From: Omphiscola glabra
Taxonomy: Eukaryota > Mollusca > Gastropoda > Lymnaeidae
Direction of reading: 5' to 3'
Length of the DNA: 64,000 bases
Assembly: GCA_964017045.1 (NCBI GenBank)
Contig: OZ024794.1
Location: forward strand, 35,817,182 to 35,881,181
This document shows positions 1 to 13,107 of the stretch, one piece after another. The translations under genes and the position numbers were made by a program. The notes beneath the pieces are model-generated. The model saw only the letters and a program-made list of their open reading frames with translations. It had not been told where the DNA came from and made no database searches. Positions within the stretch are counted from its first letter, which is position 1; every line of letters starts with the position of its first letter.

Positions 1-3000
1 GCACACCAGGATCACCAAGTACACCAGAATCTCCAAGCACACCTGGTTCACCAAGTACTCCAGGCTCACCAAGCACACCAGAGTCACCCAGTACACCAGG
101 GTCACCAAGTACTCCAAGTTCTATAAGTACTCCTGGCTCACCAAGTACACCTGAATCAGTAAGCACTCCTGGATCACCAAGCACACCAGAAACTTTGAGC
201 ACTCCAGGGTCACCAAGCACACCAGGTTCACCTAGCACTGTTCAAAACCCAAGTACACCAGAATCTCCAAGCACACCTGGTTCACCTAGTACTCCAGGCT
301 CATCAAGCACACCAGAGTCACCCAGTACACCAGGGTCACCAAGTACTCCAAGTTCTATAAGTACTCCTGGCTCACCAAGTACACCTGAATCAGTAAGCAC
401 TCCTGGATCACCAAGCACACCAGAAACTTTGAGCACTCCAGGTTCGCCAAGCACACCAGGTTCACCAAGCACTGTTCAAACCCCAAGCACACCAGGATCA
501 CCAAGTACACCAGAATCTCCAAGCACACCTGGTTCACCAAGTACTCCAGGCTCACCAAGCACACAAGAGTCACCCAGTACACCAGGGTCACCAAGTACTC
601 CAAGTTCTATAAGTACTCCTGGCTCACCAAGTACACCTGAATCAGTAAGCACTCCTGGATCACCAAGCACACCAGAAACTTTGAGCACTCCAGGGTCACC
701 AAGCACACCAGGTTCACCTAGCACTGTTCAAACCCCAAGCACACCAGGATCACCAAGTACACCAGAATCTCCAAGCACACCTCGTTCACCAAGTACTCCA
801 GGCTCATCAAGCACACCAGAGTCACCCAGTACACCAGGGTCACCAAGTACTCCAAGTTCTATAAGTACTCCTGGCTCACCAAGTACACCTGAATCAGTAA
901 GCACTCCTGGATCACCAAGCACACCAGAAACTTTGAGCACTCCAGGTTCACCAAGCACACCAGGTTCACCTAGCACTGTTCAAACCCCAAGCACACCAGG
1001 ATCACCAAGTACACCAGAATCTCCAAGCACACCTGGTTCACCAAGTACTCCAGGCTCACCAAGCACACAAGAGTCACCCAGTACACCAGGGTCACCAAGT
1101 ACTCCAAGTTCTATAAGTACTCCTGGCTCACCAAGTACACCTGAATCAGTAAGCACTCCTGGATCACCAAGCACACCAGAAACTTTGAGCACTCCAGGTT
1201 CGCCAAGCACACCAGGTTCACCAAGCACTGTTCAAACCCCAAGCACACCAGGATCACCAAGTACACCAGAATCTCCAAGCACACCTGGTTCACCAAGTAC
1301 TCCAGGCTCACCAAGCACACAAGAGTCACCCAGTACACCAGGGTCACCAAGTACTCCAAGTTCTATAAGTACTCCTGGCTCACCAAGTACACCTGAATCA
1401 GTAAGCACTCCTGGATCACCAAGTACTCCAGGCTCATCAAGCACACCAGAGTCACCCAGTACACCAGGGTCACCAAGTACTCCAAGTTCTATAAGTACTC
1501 CTGGCTCACCAAGTACACCTGAATCAGTAAGCACTCCTGGATCACCAAGCACACCAGAAACTTTGAGCACTCCAGGGTCACCAAGCACACCAGGTTCACC
1601 TAGCACTGTTCAAACCCCAAGCACACCAGGATCACCAAGTACACCAGAATCTCCAAGCACACCTGGTTCACCAAGTACTCCAGGCTCACCAAGCACACAA
1701 GAGTCACCCAGTACACCAGGGTCACCAAGTACTCCAAGTTCTATAAGTACTCCTGGCTCACCAAGTACACCTGAATCAGTAAGCACTCCTGGATCACCAA
1801 GCACACCAGAAACTTTGAGCACTCCAGGGTCACCAAGCACACCAGGTTCACCTAGCACTGTTCAAACCCCAAGCACACCAGGATCACCAAGTACACCAGA
1901 ATCTCCAAGCACACCTGGTTCACCTAGTACTCCAGGCTCATCAAGCACACCAGAGTCACCCAGTACACCAGGGTCACCAAGTACTCCAAGTTCTATAAGT
2001 ACTCCTGGCTCACCAAGTACACCTGAATCAGTAAGCACTCCTGGATCACCAAGCACACCAGAAACTTTGAACACTCCAGGGTCACCAAGCACACCAGGTA
2101 CAACTAGCACTGTTCAAACCCCAAGCACACCAGGATCACCAAGTACACCAGAATCTACAAGCCCACCTGGTTCACCAAGTACTCCAGGCTCATCAAGCAC
2201 ACAAGAGTCACCCAGTACACCAGGGTCACCAAGTACTCCAAGTTCTATAAGTACTCCTGGCTCACCAAGTACACCTGAATCAGTAAGCACTCCTGGATCA
2301 CCAAGCACACCAGAAACTTTGAGCACTCCAGGTTCACCTAGCACACCAGGTTCACCTAGCACTGTTCAAACCCCAAGCACACCAGGATCACCAAGTACAC
2401 CAGAATCTCCAAGCACACCTGGTTCACCTAGTACTCCAGGCTCATCAAGCACACCAGAGTCACCCAGTACACCAGGGTCACCAAGTACTCCAAGTTCTAT
2501 AAGTACTCCTGGCTCACCAAGTACACCTGAATCAGTAAGCACTCCTGGATCACCAAGCACACCAGAAACTTTGAGCACTCCAGGTTCGCCAAGCACACCA
2601 GGTTCACCTAGCACTGTTCAAACCCCAAGCACACCAGGATCACCAAGTACACCAGAATCTCCAAGCACACCTGGTTCACCTAGTACTCCAGGCTCATCAA
2701 GCACACCAGAGTCACCCAGTACACCAGGGTCACCAAGTACTCCAAGTTCTATAAGTACTCCTGGCTCACCAAGTACACCTGAATCAGTAAGCACTCCTGG
2801 ATCACCAAGCACACCAGAAACTTTGAGCACTCCAGGTTCACCAAGCACACCAGGTTCACCTAGCACTGTTCAAACCCCAAGCACACCAGGATCACCAAGT
2901 ACACCAGAATCTCCAAGCACACCTGGTTCACCAAGTACTCCAGGCTCACCAAGCACACAAGAGTCACCCAGTACACCAGTGTCACCAAGTACTCCAAGTT

Positions 3001-6000
3001 CTATAAGTACTCCTGGCTCACCAAGTACACCTGAATCAGTAAGCACTCCTGGATCACCAAGCACACCAGGTTCACCTAGCACTGTTCAAACCCCAAGCAC
3101 ACCAGGATCACCAAGTACACCAGAATCTCCAAGCACACCTGGTTCACCAAGTACTCCAGGCTCACCAAGCACACAAGAGTCACCCAGTACACCAGTGTCA
3201 CCAAGTACTCCAAGTTCTATAAGTACTCCTGGCTCACCAAGTACACCTGAATCAGTAAGCACTCCAGGTTCGCCAAGCACACCAGGTTCACCTAGCACTG
3301 TTCAAACCCCAAGCACACCAGGATCACCAAGTACACCAGAATCTCCAAGCACACCTGGTTCACCTAGTACTCCAGGCTCATCAAGCACACCAGAGTCACC
3401 CAGTACACCAGGGTCACCAAGTACTCCAAGTTCTATAAGTACTCCTGGCTCACCAAGTACACCTGAATCAGTAAGCACTCCTGGATCACCAAGCACACCA
3501 GAAACTTTGAGCACTCCAGGTTCACCAAGCACACCAGGTTCACCTAGCACTGTTCAAACCCCAAGCACACCAGGATCACCAAGTACACCAGAATCTCCAA
3601 GCACACCTGGTTCACCAAGTACTCCAGGCTCACCAAGCACACCAGAGTCACCCAGTACACCAGGGTCACCAAGTACTCCAAGTTCTATAAGTACTCCTGG
3701 CTCACCAAGTACACCTGAATCAGTAAGCACTCCTGGATCACCAAGCACACCAGGTTCACCTAGCACTGTTCAAACCCCAAGCACACCAGGATCACCAAGT
3801 ACACCAGAATCTCCAAGCACACCTGGTTCACCAAGTACTCCAGGCTCACCAAGCACACAAGAGTCACCCAGTACACCAGTGTCACCAAGTACTCCAAGTT
3901 CTATAAGTACTCCTGGCTCACCAAGTACACCTGAATCAGTAAGCACTCCAGGTTCGCCAAGCACACCAGGTTCACCTAGCACTGTTCAAACCCCAAGCAC
4001 ACCAGGATCACCAAGTACACCAGAATCTCCAAGCACACCTGGTTCACCTAGTACTCCAGGCTCATCAAGCACACCAGAGTCACCCAGTACACCAGGGTCA
4101 CCAAGTACTCCAAGTTCTATAAGTACTCCTGGCTCACCAAGTACACCTGAATCAGTAAGCACTCCTGGATCACCAAGCACACCAGAAACTTTGAGCACTC
4201 CAGGTTCACCAAGCACACCAGGTTCACCTAGCACTGTTCAAACCCCAAGCACACCAGGATCACCAAGTACACCAGAATCTCCAAGCACACCTGGTTCACC
4301 AAGTACTCCAGGCTCACCAAGCACACCAGAGTCACCCAGTACACCAGGGTCACCAAGTACTCCAAGTTCTATAAGTACTCCTGGCTCACCAAGTACACCT
4401 GAATCAGTAAGCACTCCTGGATCACCAAGCACACCAGAAACTTTGAGCACTCCAGGTTCGCCAAGCACACCAGGTTCACCTAGCACTGTTCAAACCCCAA
4501 GCACACCAGGATCACCAAGTACACCAGAATCTCCAAGCACACCTGGTTCACCTAGTACTCCAGGCTCATCAAGCACACCGGAGTCACCCAGTACACCAGG
4601 GTCACCAAGTACTCCAAGTTCTATAAGTACTCCTGGCTCACCAAGTACACCTGAATCAGTAAGCACTCCTGGATCACCAAGCACACCAGAAACTTTGAGC
4701 ACTCCAGGTTCACCAAGCACACCAGGTTCACCTAGCACTGTTCAAACCCCAAGCACACCAGGATCACCAAGTACACCAGAATCTCCAAGCACACCTGGTT
4801 CACCTAGTACTCCAGGCTCATCAAGCACACAAGAGTCACCCAGTACACCAGGGTCACCAAGTACTCCAAGTTCTATAAGAACTCCTGGCTCACCAAGTAC
4901 ACCTGAATCAGTAAGCACTCCTGGATCACCAAGCACACCAGAAACTTTGAGCACTCCAGGTTCAGCAAGCACACCAGGTTCACCTAGCACTGTTCAAACC
5001 CCAAGCACACCAGGATCACCAAGTACACCAGAATCTCCAAGCACACCTGGTTCACCAAGTACTCCAGGCTCACCAAGCACACAAGAGTCACCCAGTACAC
5101 CAGGGTCACCAAGTACTCCAAGTTCTATAAGTACTCCTGGCTCACCAAGTACACCTGAATCAGTAAGCACTCCTGGATCACCAAGCACACCAGAAACTTT
5201 GAGCACTTCAGGTTCACCAAGCACACCAGGTTCACCTAGCACTGTTCAAACCCCAAGCACACCAGGATCACCAAGTACACCAGAATCTCCAAGCACACCT
5301 GGTTCACCAAGTACTCCAGGCTCACCAAGCACACAAGAGTCACCCAGTACACCAGGGTCACCAAGTACTCCAAGTTCTATAAGTACTCCTGGCTCACCAA
5401 GTACACCTGAATCAGTAAGCACTCCTGGATCACCAAGCACACCAGAAACTTTGAGCACTCCAGGTTCGCCAAGCACACCAGGTTCACCAAGCACTGTTCA
5501 AACCCCAAGCACACCAGGATCACCAAGTACACCAGAATCTCCAAGCACACCTGGTTCACCAAGTACTCCAGGCTCACCAAGCACACAAGAGTCACCCAGT
5601 ACACCAGGGTCACCAAGTACTCCAAGTTCTATAAGTACTCCTGGCTCACCAAGTACACCTGAATCAGTAAGCACTCCTGGATCGTCAAGCACACCAGAAA
5701 CTTTGAGCACTCCAGGGTCACCAAGCACACCAGGTTCACCTAGCACTGTTCAAACCCCAAGCACACCAGGATCACCAAGTACACCAGAATCTCCAAGCAC
5801 ACCTGGTTCACCTAGTACTCCAGGCTCATCAAGCACACCAGAGTCACCCAGTACACCAGGGTCACCAAGTACTCCAAGTTCTATAAGTACTCCTGGCTCA
5901 CCAAGTACACCTGAATCAGTAAGCACTCCTGGATCACCAAGCACACCAGAAACTTTGAGCACTCCAGGGTTACCAAGCACACCAGGTTCACCTAGCACTG

Positions 6001-9000
6001 TTCAAACCCCAAGCACACCAGGATCACCAAGTACACCAGAATCTCCAAGCACACCTGGTTCACCTAGTACTCCAGGCTCATCAAGCACACCGGAGTCACC
6101 CAGTACACCAGGGTCACCAAGTACTCCAAGTTCTATAAGTACTCCTGGCTCACCAAGTACACCTGAATCAGTAAGCACTCCTGGATCACCAAGCACACCA
6201 GAAACTTTGAGCACTCCAGGGTCACCAAGCACACCAGGTTCACCTAGCACTGTTCAAACCCCAAGCACACCAGGATCACCAAGTACACCAGAATCTCCAA
6301 GCACACCTGGTTCACCTAGTACTCCAGGCTCATCAAGCACACCAGAGTCACCCAGTACACCAGGGTCACCAAGTACTCCAAGTTCTATAAGTACTCCTGG
6401 CTCACCAAGTACACCTGAATCAGTAAGCACTCCTGGATCACCAAGCACACCAGAAACTTTGAACACTCCAGGGTCACCAAGCACACCAGGTTCACCTAGC
6501 ACTGTTCAAACCCCAAGCACACCAGGATCACCAAGTACACCAGAATCTCCAAGCACACCTCGTTCACCAAGTACTCCAGGCTCATCAAGCACACCAGAGT
6601 CACCCAGTACACCAGGGTCACCAAGTACTCCAAGTTCTATAAGTACTCCTGGCTCACCAAGTACACCTGAATCAGTAAGCACTCCTGGATCACCAAGCAC
6701 ACCAGAAACTTTGAGCACTCCAGGTTCACCAAGCACACCAGGTTCACCTAGCACTGTTCAAACCCCAAGCACACCAGGATCACCAAGTACACCAGAATCT
6801 CCAAGCACACCTGGTTCACCAAGTACTCCAGGCTCACCAAGCACACAAGAGTCACCCAGTACACCAGGGTCACCAAGTACTCCAAGTTCTATAAGTACTC
6901 CTGGCTCACCAAGTACACCTGAATCAGTAAGCACTCCTGGATCACCAAGCACACCAGAAACTTTGAACACTCCAGGGTCACCAAGCACACCAGGTACAAC
7001 TAGCACTGTTCAAACCCCAAGCACACCAGGATCACCAAGTACACCAGAATCTACAAGCCCACCTGGTTCACCAAGTACTCCAGGCTCATCAAGCACACCA
7101 GAGTCACCCAGTACACCAGGGTCACCAAGTACTCCAAGTTCTATAAGTACTCCTGGCTCACCAAGTACACCTGAATCAGTAAGCACTCCTGGATCACCAA
7201 GCACACCAGAAACTTTGAGCACTCCAGGTTCACCTAGCACACCAGGTTCACCTAGCACTGTTCAAACCCCAAGCACACCAGGATCACCAAGTACACCAGA
7301 ATCTCCAAGCACACCTGGTTCACCTAGTACTCCAGGCTCATCAAGCACACCAGAGTCACCCAGTACACCAGGGTCACCAAGTACTCCAAGTTCTATAAGT
7401 ACTCCTGGCTCACCAAGTACACCTGAATCAGTAAGCACTCCTGGATCACCAAGCACACCAGAAACTTTGAGCACTCCAGGTTCGCCAAGCACACCAGGTT
7501 CACCTAGCACTGTTCAAACCCCAAGCAAACCAGGATCACCAAGTACACCAGAATCTCCAAGCACACCTGGTTCACCTATTACTCCAGGCTCATCAAGCAC
7601 ACCAGAGTCACCCAGTACACCAGGGTCACCAAGTACTCCAAGTTCTATAAGTACTCCTGGCTCACCAAGTACACCTGAATCAGTAAGCACTCCTGGATCA
7701 CCAAGCACACCAGAAACTTTGAGCACTCCAGGTTCACCAAGCACACCAGGTTCACCTAGCACTGTTCAAACCCCAAGCACACCAGGATCACCAAGTACAC
7801 CAGAATCTCCAAGCACACCTGGTTCACCAAGTACTCCAGGCTCACCAAGCACACAAGAGTCACCCAGTACACCAGGGTCACCAAGTACTCCAAGTTCTAT
7901 AAGTACTCCTGGCTCACCAAGTACACCTGAATCAGTAAGCACTCCTGGATCACCAAGCACACCAGAAACTTTGAGCACTCCAGGTTCGCCAAGCACACCA
8001 GGTTCACCTAGCACTGTTCAAACCCCAAGCACACCAGGATCACCAAGTACACCAGAATCTCCAAGCACACCTGGTTCACCTAGTACTCCAGGCTCATCAA
8101 GCACACCGGAGTCACCCAGTACACCAGGGTCACCAAGTACTCCAAGTTCTATAAGTACTCCTGGCTCACCAAGTACACCTGAATCAGTAAGCACTCCTGG
8201 ATCACCAAGCACACCAGAAACTTTGAGCACTCCAGGTTCACCAAGCACACCAGGTTCACCTAGCACTGTTCAAACCCCAAGCACACCAGGATCACCAAGA
8301 ACACCAGAATCTCCAAGCACACCTGGTTCACCTAGTACTCCAGGCTCATCAAGCACACCGGAGTCACCCAGTACACCAGGGTCACCAAGTACTCCAAGTT
8401 CTATAAGAACTCCTGGCTCACCAAGTACACCTGAATCAGTAAGCACTCCTGGATCACCAAGCACACCAGAAACTTTGAGCACTCCAGGTTCACCAAGCAC
8501 ACCAGGTTCACCTAGCACTGTTCAAACCCCAAGCACACCAGGATCACCAAGTACACCAGAATCTCCAAGCACACCTGGTTCACCAAGTACTCCAGGCTCA
8601 CCAAGCACACAAGAGTCACCCAGTACACCAGGGTCACCAAGTACTCCAAGTTCTATAAGTACTCCTGGCTCACCAAGTACACCTGAATCAGTAAGCACTC
8701 CTGGATCACCAAGCACACCAGAAACTTTGAGCACTCCAGGGTCACCAAGCACACCAGGTTCACCTAGCACTGTTCAAACCCCAAGCACACCAGGATCACC
8801 AAGTACACCAGAATCTCCAAGCACACCTGGTTCACCAAGTACTCCAGGCTCACCAAGCACACAAGAGTCACCCAGTACACCAGGGTCACCAAGTACTCCA
8901 AGTTCTATAAGTACTCCTGGCTCACCAAGTACACCTGAATCAGTAAGCACTCCTGGATCACCAAGCACACCAGAAACTTTGAGCACTCCAGGGTCACCAA

Positions 9001-12000
9001 GCACACCAGGTTCACCTAGCACTGTTCAAACCCCAAGCACACCAGGATCACCAAGTACACCAGAATCTCCAAGCACACCTGGTTCACCTAGTACTCCAGG
9101 CTCATCAAGCACACCAGAGTCACCCAGTACACCAGGGTCACCAAGTACTCCAAGTTCTATAAGTACTCCTGGCTCACCAAGTACACCTGAATCAGTAAGC
9201 ACTCCTGGATCACCAAGCACACCAGAAACTTTGAACACTCCAGGGTCACCAAGCACACCAGGTACAACTAGCACTGTTCAAACCCCAAGCACACCAGGAT
9301 CACCAAGTACACCAGAATCTACAAGCCCACCTGGTTCACCAAGTACTCCAGGCTCATCAAGCACACCAGAGTCACCCAGTACACCAGGGTCACCAAGTAC
9401 TCCAAGTTCTATAAGTACTCCTGGCTCACCAAGTACACCTGAATCAGTAAGCACTCCTGGATCACCAAGCACACCAGAAACTTTGAGCACTCCAGGTTCA
9501 CCTAGCACACCAGGTTCACCTAGCACTGTTCAAACCCCAAGCACACCAGGATCACCAAGTACACTAGAATCTCCAAGCACACCTGGTTCACCTAGTACTC
9601 CAGGCTCATCAAGCACACCAGAGTCACCCAGTACACCAGGGTCACCAAGTACTCCAAGTTCTATAAGTACTCCTGGCTCACCAAGTACACCTGAATCAGT
9701 AAGCACTCCTGGATCACCAAGCACACCAGAAACTTTGAGCACTCCAGGTTCGCCAAGCACACCAGGTTCACCTAGCACTGTTCAAACCCCAAGCACACCA
9801 GGATCACCAAGTACACCAGAATCTCCAAGCACACCTGGTTCACCTAGTACTCCAGGCTCATCAAGCACACCAGAGTCACCTAGTACACCAGGGTCACCAA
9901 GTACTCCAAGTTCTATAAGTACTCCTGGCTCACCAAGTACACCTGAATCAGTAAGCACTCCTGAATCACCAAGCACACCAGAAACTTTGAGCACTCCAGG
10001 TTCACCAAGCATACCAGGTTCACCTAGCACTGTTCAAACCCCAAGCACACCAGGATCACCAAGTACACCAGAATCTCCAAGCACACCTGGTTCACCAAGT
10101 ACTCCAGGCTCACCAAGCACACAAGAGTCACCCAGTACACCAGGGTCACCAAGTACTCCAAGTTCTATAAGTACTCCTGGCTCACCAAGTACACCTGAAT
10201 CAGTAAGAACTCCTGGATCACCAAGCACACCAGAAACTTTGAGCACTCCAGGTTCGCCAAGCACACCAGGTTCACCTAGCACTGTTCAAACCCCAAGCAC
10301 ACCAGGATCACCAAGTACACCAGAATCTCCAAGCACACCTGGTTCACCTAGTACTCCAGGCTCATCAAGCACACCAGAGTCACCCAGTACACCAGGGTCA
10401 CCAAGTACTCCAAGTTCTATAAGTACTCCTGGCTCACCAAGTACACCTGAATCAGTAAGCACTCCTGGATCACCAAGCACACCAGAAACTTTGAGCACTC
10501 CAGGTTCACCAAGCACACCAGGCTCACCTAGCACTGTTCAAACCCCAAGCACACCAGGATCACCAAGTACACCAGAATCTCCAAGCACACCTGGTTCACC
10601 AAGTACTCCAGGCTCATCAAGCACACCAGAGTCACCCAGTACACCAGGGTCACCAAGTACTCCAAGTTCTATAAGTACTCCTGGCTCACCAAGTACACCT
10701 GAATCAGTAAGCACTCCTGGATCACCAAGCACACCAGAAACTTTGAGCACTCCAGGTTCACCTAGCACACCAGGTTCACCTAGCACTGTTCAAACCCCAA
10801 GCACACCAGGATCACCAAGTACACTAGAATCTCCAAGCACACCTGGTTCACCTAGTACTCCAGACTCATCAAGCACACCAGAGTCACCCAGTACACCAGG
10901 GTCACCAAGTACTCCAAGTTCTATAAGTACTCCTGGCTCACCAAGTACACCTGAATCAGTAAGCACTCCTGGATCACCAAGCACACCAGAAACTTTGAGC
11001 ACTCCAGGTTCGCCAAGCACACCAGGTTCACCTAGCACTGTTCAAACCCCAAGCACACCAGGATCACCAAGTACACCAGAATCTCCAAGCACACCTGGTT
11101 CACCTAGTACTCCAGGCTCATCAAGCACACCAGAGTCACCCAGTACACCAGGGTCACCAAGTACTCCAAGTTCTATAAGTACTCCTGGCTCACCAAGTAC
11201 ACCTGAATCAGTAAGCACTCCTGGATCACCAAGCACACCAGAAACTTTGAGCACTCCAGGTTCACCAAGCACACCAGGTTCACCTAGCACTGTTCAAACC
11301 CCAAGCACACCAGGATCACCAAGTACACCAGAATCTCCAAGCACACCTGGTTCACCAAGTACTCCAGGCTCACCAAGCACACAAGAGTCACCCAGTACAC
11401 CAGGGTCACCAAGTACTCCAAGTTCTATAAGTACTCCTGGCTCACCAAGTACACCTGAATCAGTAAGCACTCCTGGATCACCAAGCACACCAGAAACTTT
11501 GAGCACTCCAGGTTCGCCAAGCACACCAGGTTCACCTAGCACTGTTCAAACCCCAAGCACACCAGGATCACCAAGTACACCAGAATCTCCAAGCACACCT
11601 GGTTCACCTAGTACTCCAGGCTCATCAAGCACACCAGAGTCACCCAGTACACCAGGGTCACCAAGTACTCCAAGTTCTATAAGTACTCCTGGCTCACCAA
11701 GTACACCTGAATCAGTAAGCACTCCTGGATCACCAAGCACACCAGAAACTTTGAGCACTCCAGGTTCACCAAGCACACCAGGTTCACCTAGCACTGTTCA
11801 AACCCCAAGCACACCAGGATCACCAAGTACACCAGAATCTCCAAGCACACCTGGTTCACCAAGTACTCCAGGCTCACCAAGCACACAAGAGTCACCCAGT
11901 ACACCAGGGTCACCAAGTACTCCAAGTTCTATAAGTACTCCTGGCTCACCAAGTACACCTGAATCAGTAAGCACTCCTGGATCACCAAGCACACCAGAAA

Positions 12001-13020
12001 CTTTGAGCACTCCAGGTTCGCCAAGCACACCAGGTTCACCTAGCACTGTTCAAACCCCAAACACACCAGGATCACCAAGTACACCAGAATCTCCAAGCAC
12101 ACCTGGTTCACCTAGTACTCCAGGCTCATCAAGCACACCGGAGTCACCCAGTACACCAGGGTCACCAAGTACTCCAAGTTCTATAAGTACTCCTGGCTCA
12201 CCAAGTACACATGAATCAGTAAGCACTCCTGGATCACCAAGCACACCAGAAACTTTGAGCACTCCAGGTTCACCAAGCACACCAGGTTCACCTAGCACTG
12301 TTCAAACCCCAAGCACACCAGGATCACCAAGTACACCAGAATCTCCAAGCACACCTGGTTCACCTAGTACTCCAGGCTCATCAAGCACACCGGAGTCACC
12401 CAGTACACCAGGGTCACCAAGTACTCCAAGTTCTATAAGAACTCCTGGCTCACCAAGTACACCTGAATCAGTAAGCACTCCTGGATCACCAAGCACACCA
12501 GAAACTTTGAGCACTCCAGGTTCATCAAGCACACCAGGTTCACCTAGCACTGTTCAAACCCCAAGCACACCAGGATCACCAAGTACACCAGAATCTCCAA
12601 GCACACCTGGTTCACCAAGTACTCCAGGCTCACCAAGCACACAAGAGTCACCCAGTACACCAGGGTCACCAAGTACTCCAAGTTCTATAAGTACTCCTGG
12701 CTCACCAAGTACACCTGAATCAGTAAGCACTCCTGGATCACCAAGCACACCAGAAACTTTGAGCACTCCAGGGTCACCAAGCACACCAGGTTCACCTAGC
12801 ACTGTTCAAACCCCAAGTACACCAGAATCTCCAAGCACACCTGGTTCACCAAGTACTCCAGGCTCACCAAGCACACCAGAGTCACCCAGTACACCAGGGT
12901 CACCAAGTACTCCAAGTTCTATAAGTACTCCTGGCTCACCAAGTACTCCAGGATCACCAAGTACTCCAGGTTCACCCAGTACTCCAGGATCACCCAGTAC
13001 TCCTGGTTCACCAAGTACAC
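1..13020 (+). repeat. PTS array 1: about 51 copies of a 252-bp coding repeat
   Basis: The unit is 252 bp (84 residues, 14 hexapeptides). Counting from the residue after STVQTP, sub-positions 7, 9, 11 and 14 are STPSSI, STPESV, STPETL and STVQTP; the rest are STPGSP or STPESP. Ser+Thr make up 43 of 84 residues and Pro 24. The anchor CAAACCCCAAGC recurs at about 476, 728, 980, 1232, 1610 and onwards to 12554. Four units are 216 bp (from 2870, 3086, 3554, 3770), one is 234 bp (from 242) and one is 378 bp (from 1232). All length changes are multiples of 18 bp, so the frame is kept. Units vary mainly at sub-positions 4 and 5 (GSS with TPE, or GSP with TQE). Confidence 0.95.
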
Positions 13021-13107
13021 CACAATCTACAAGCACTTCAGTTACTCCTTTATCGTCTAACCCTACACCCGCTGCTTCCATTAGTCCTCCTACAGGCTTT
13101 TCGACTA
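3..13107 (+). CDS. Mucin exon 1 (partial): first PTS mega-exon
   Basis: The frame is open from the first complete codon at position 3, so the exon continues upstream of the window. The TTG at 195 is not a real start. It encodes the PTS array and then a non-repeat Ser/Thr/Pro-rich tail from about 13020 (motifs STSTSV, SSNPTP, ISPPTG). The open frame runs on to a TAA at 13191-13193 through a hydrophobic stretch that looks like translated intron. The donor CTA|GTAGGT after 13107 (phase 1) joins to the next exon in frame. A GT at 13112 is also possible but gives the wrong phase. There is no Cys, Lys or aromatic residue within the consensus repeats. Confidence 0.85.

Noticed and set aside
195..197. 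TTG at 195 as the start of a single-exon protein
   Set aside because: The same frame is open to the window edge and the codon lies in the middle of a repeat unit (STPETL). The gene starts upstream.
242..13081. Minus-strand open frames of 70-124 codons (GVLGDPGVLGEPG type, collagen-like look) in array 1, and the same in array 2
   Set aside because: They recur exactly once per 252-bp unit, are separated by the same stop each time and are the reverse reading of the PTS repeat. No independent start, splice or codon signal.
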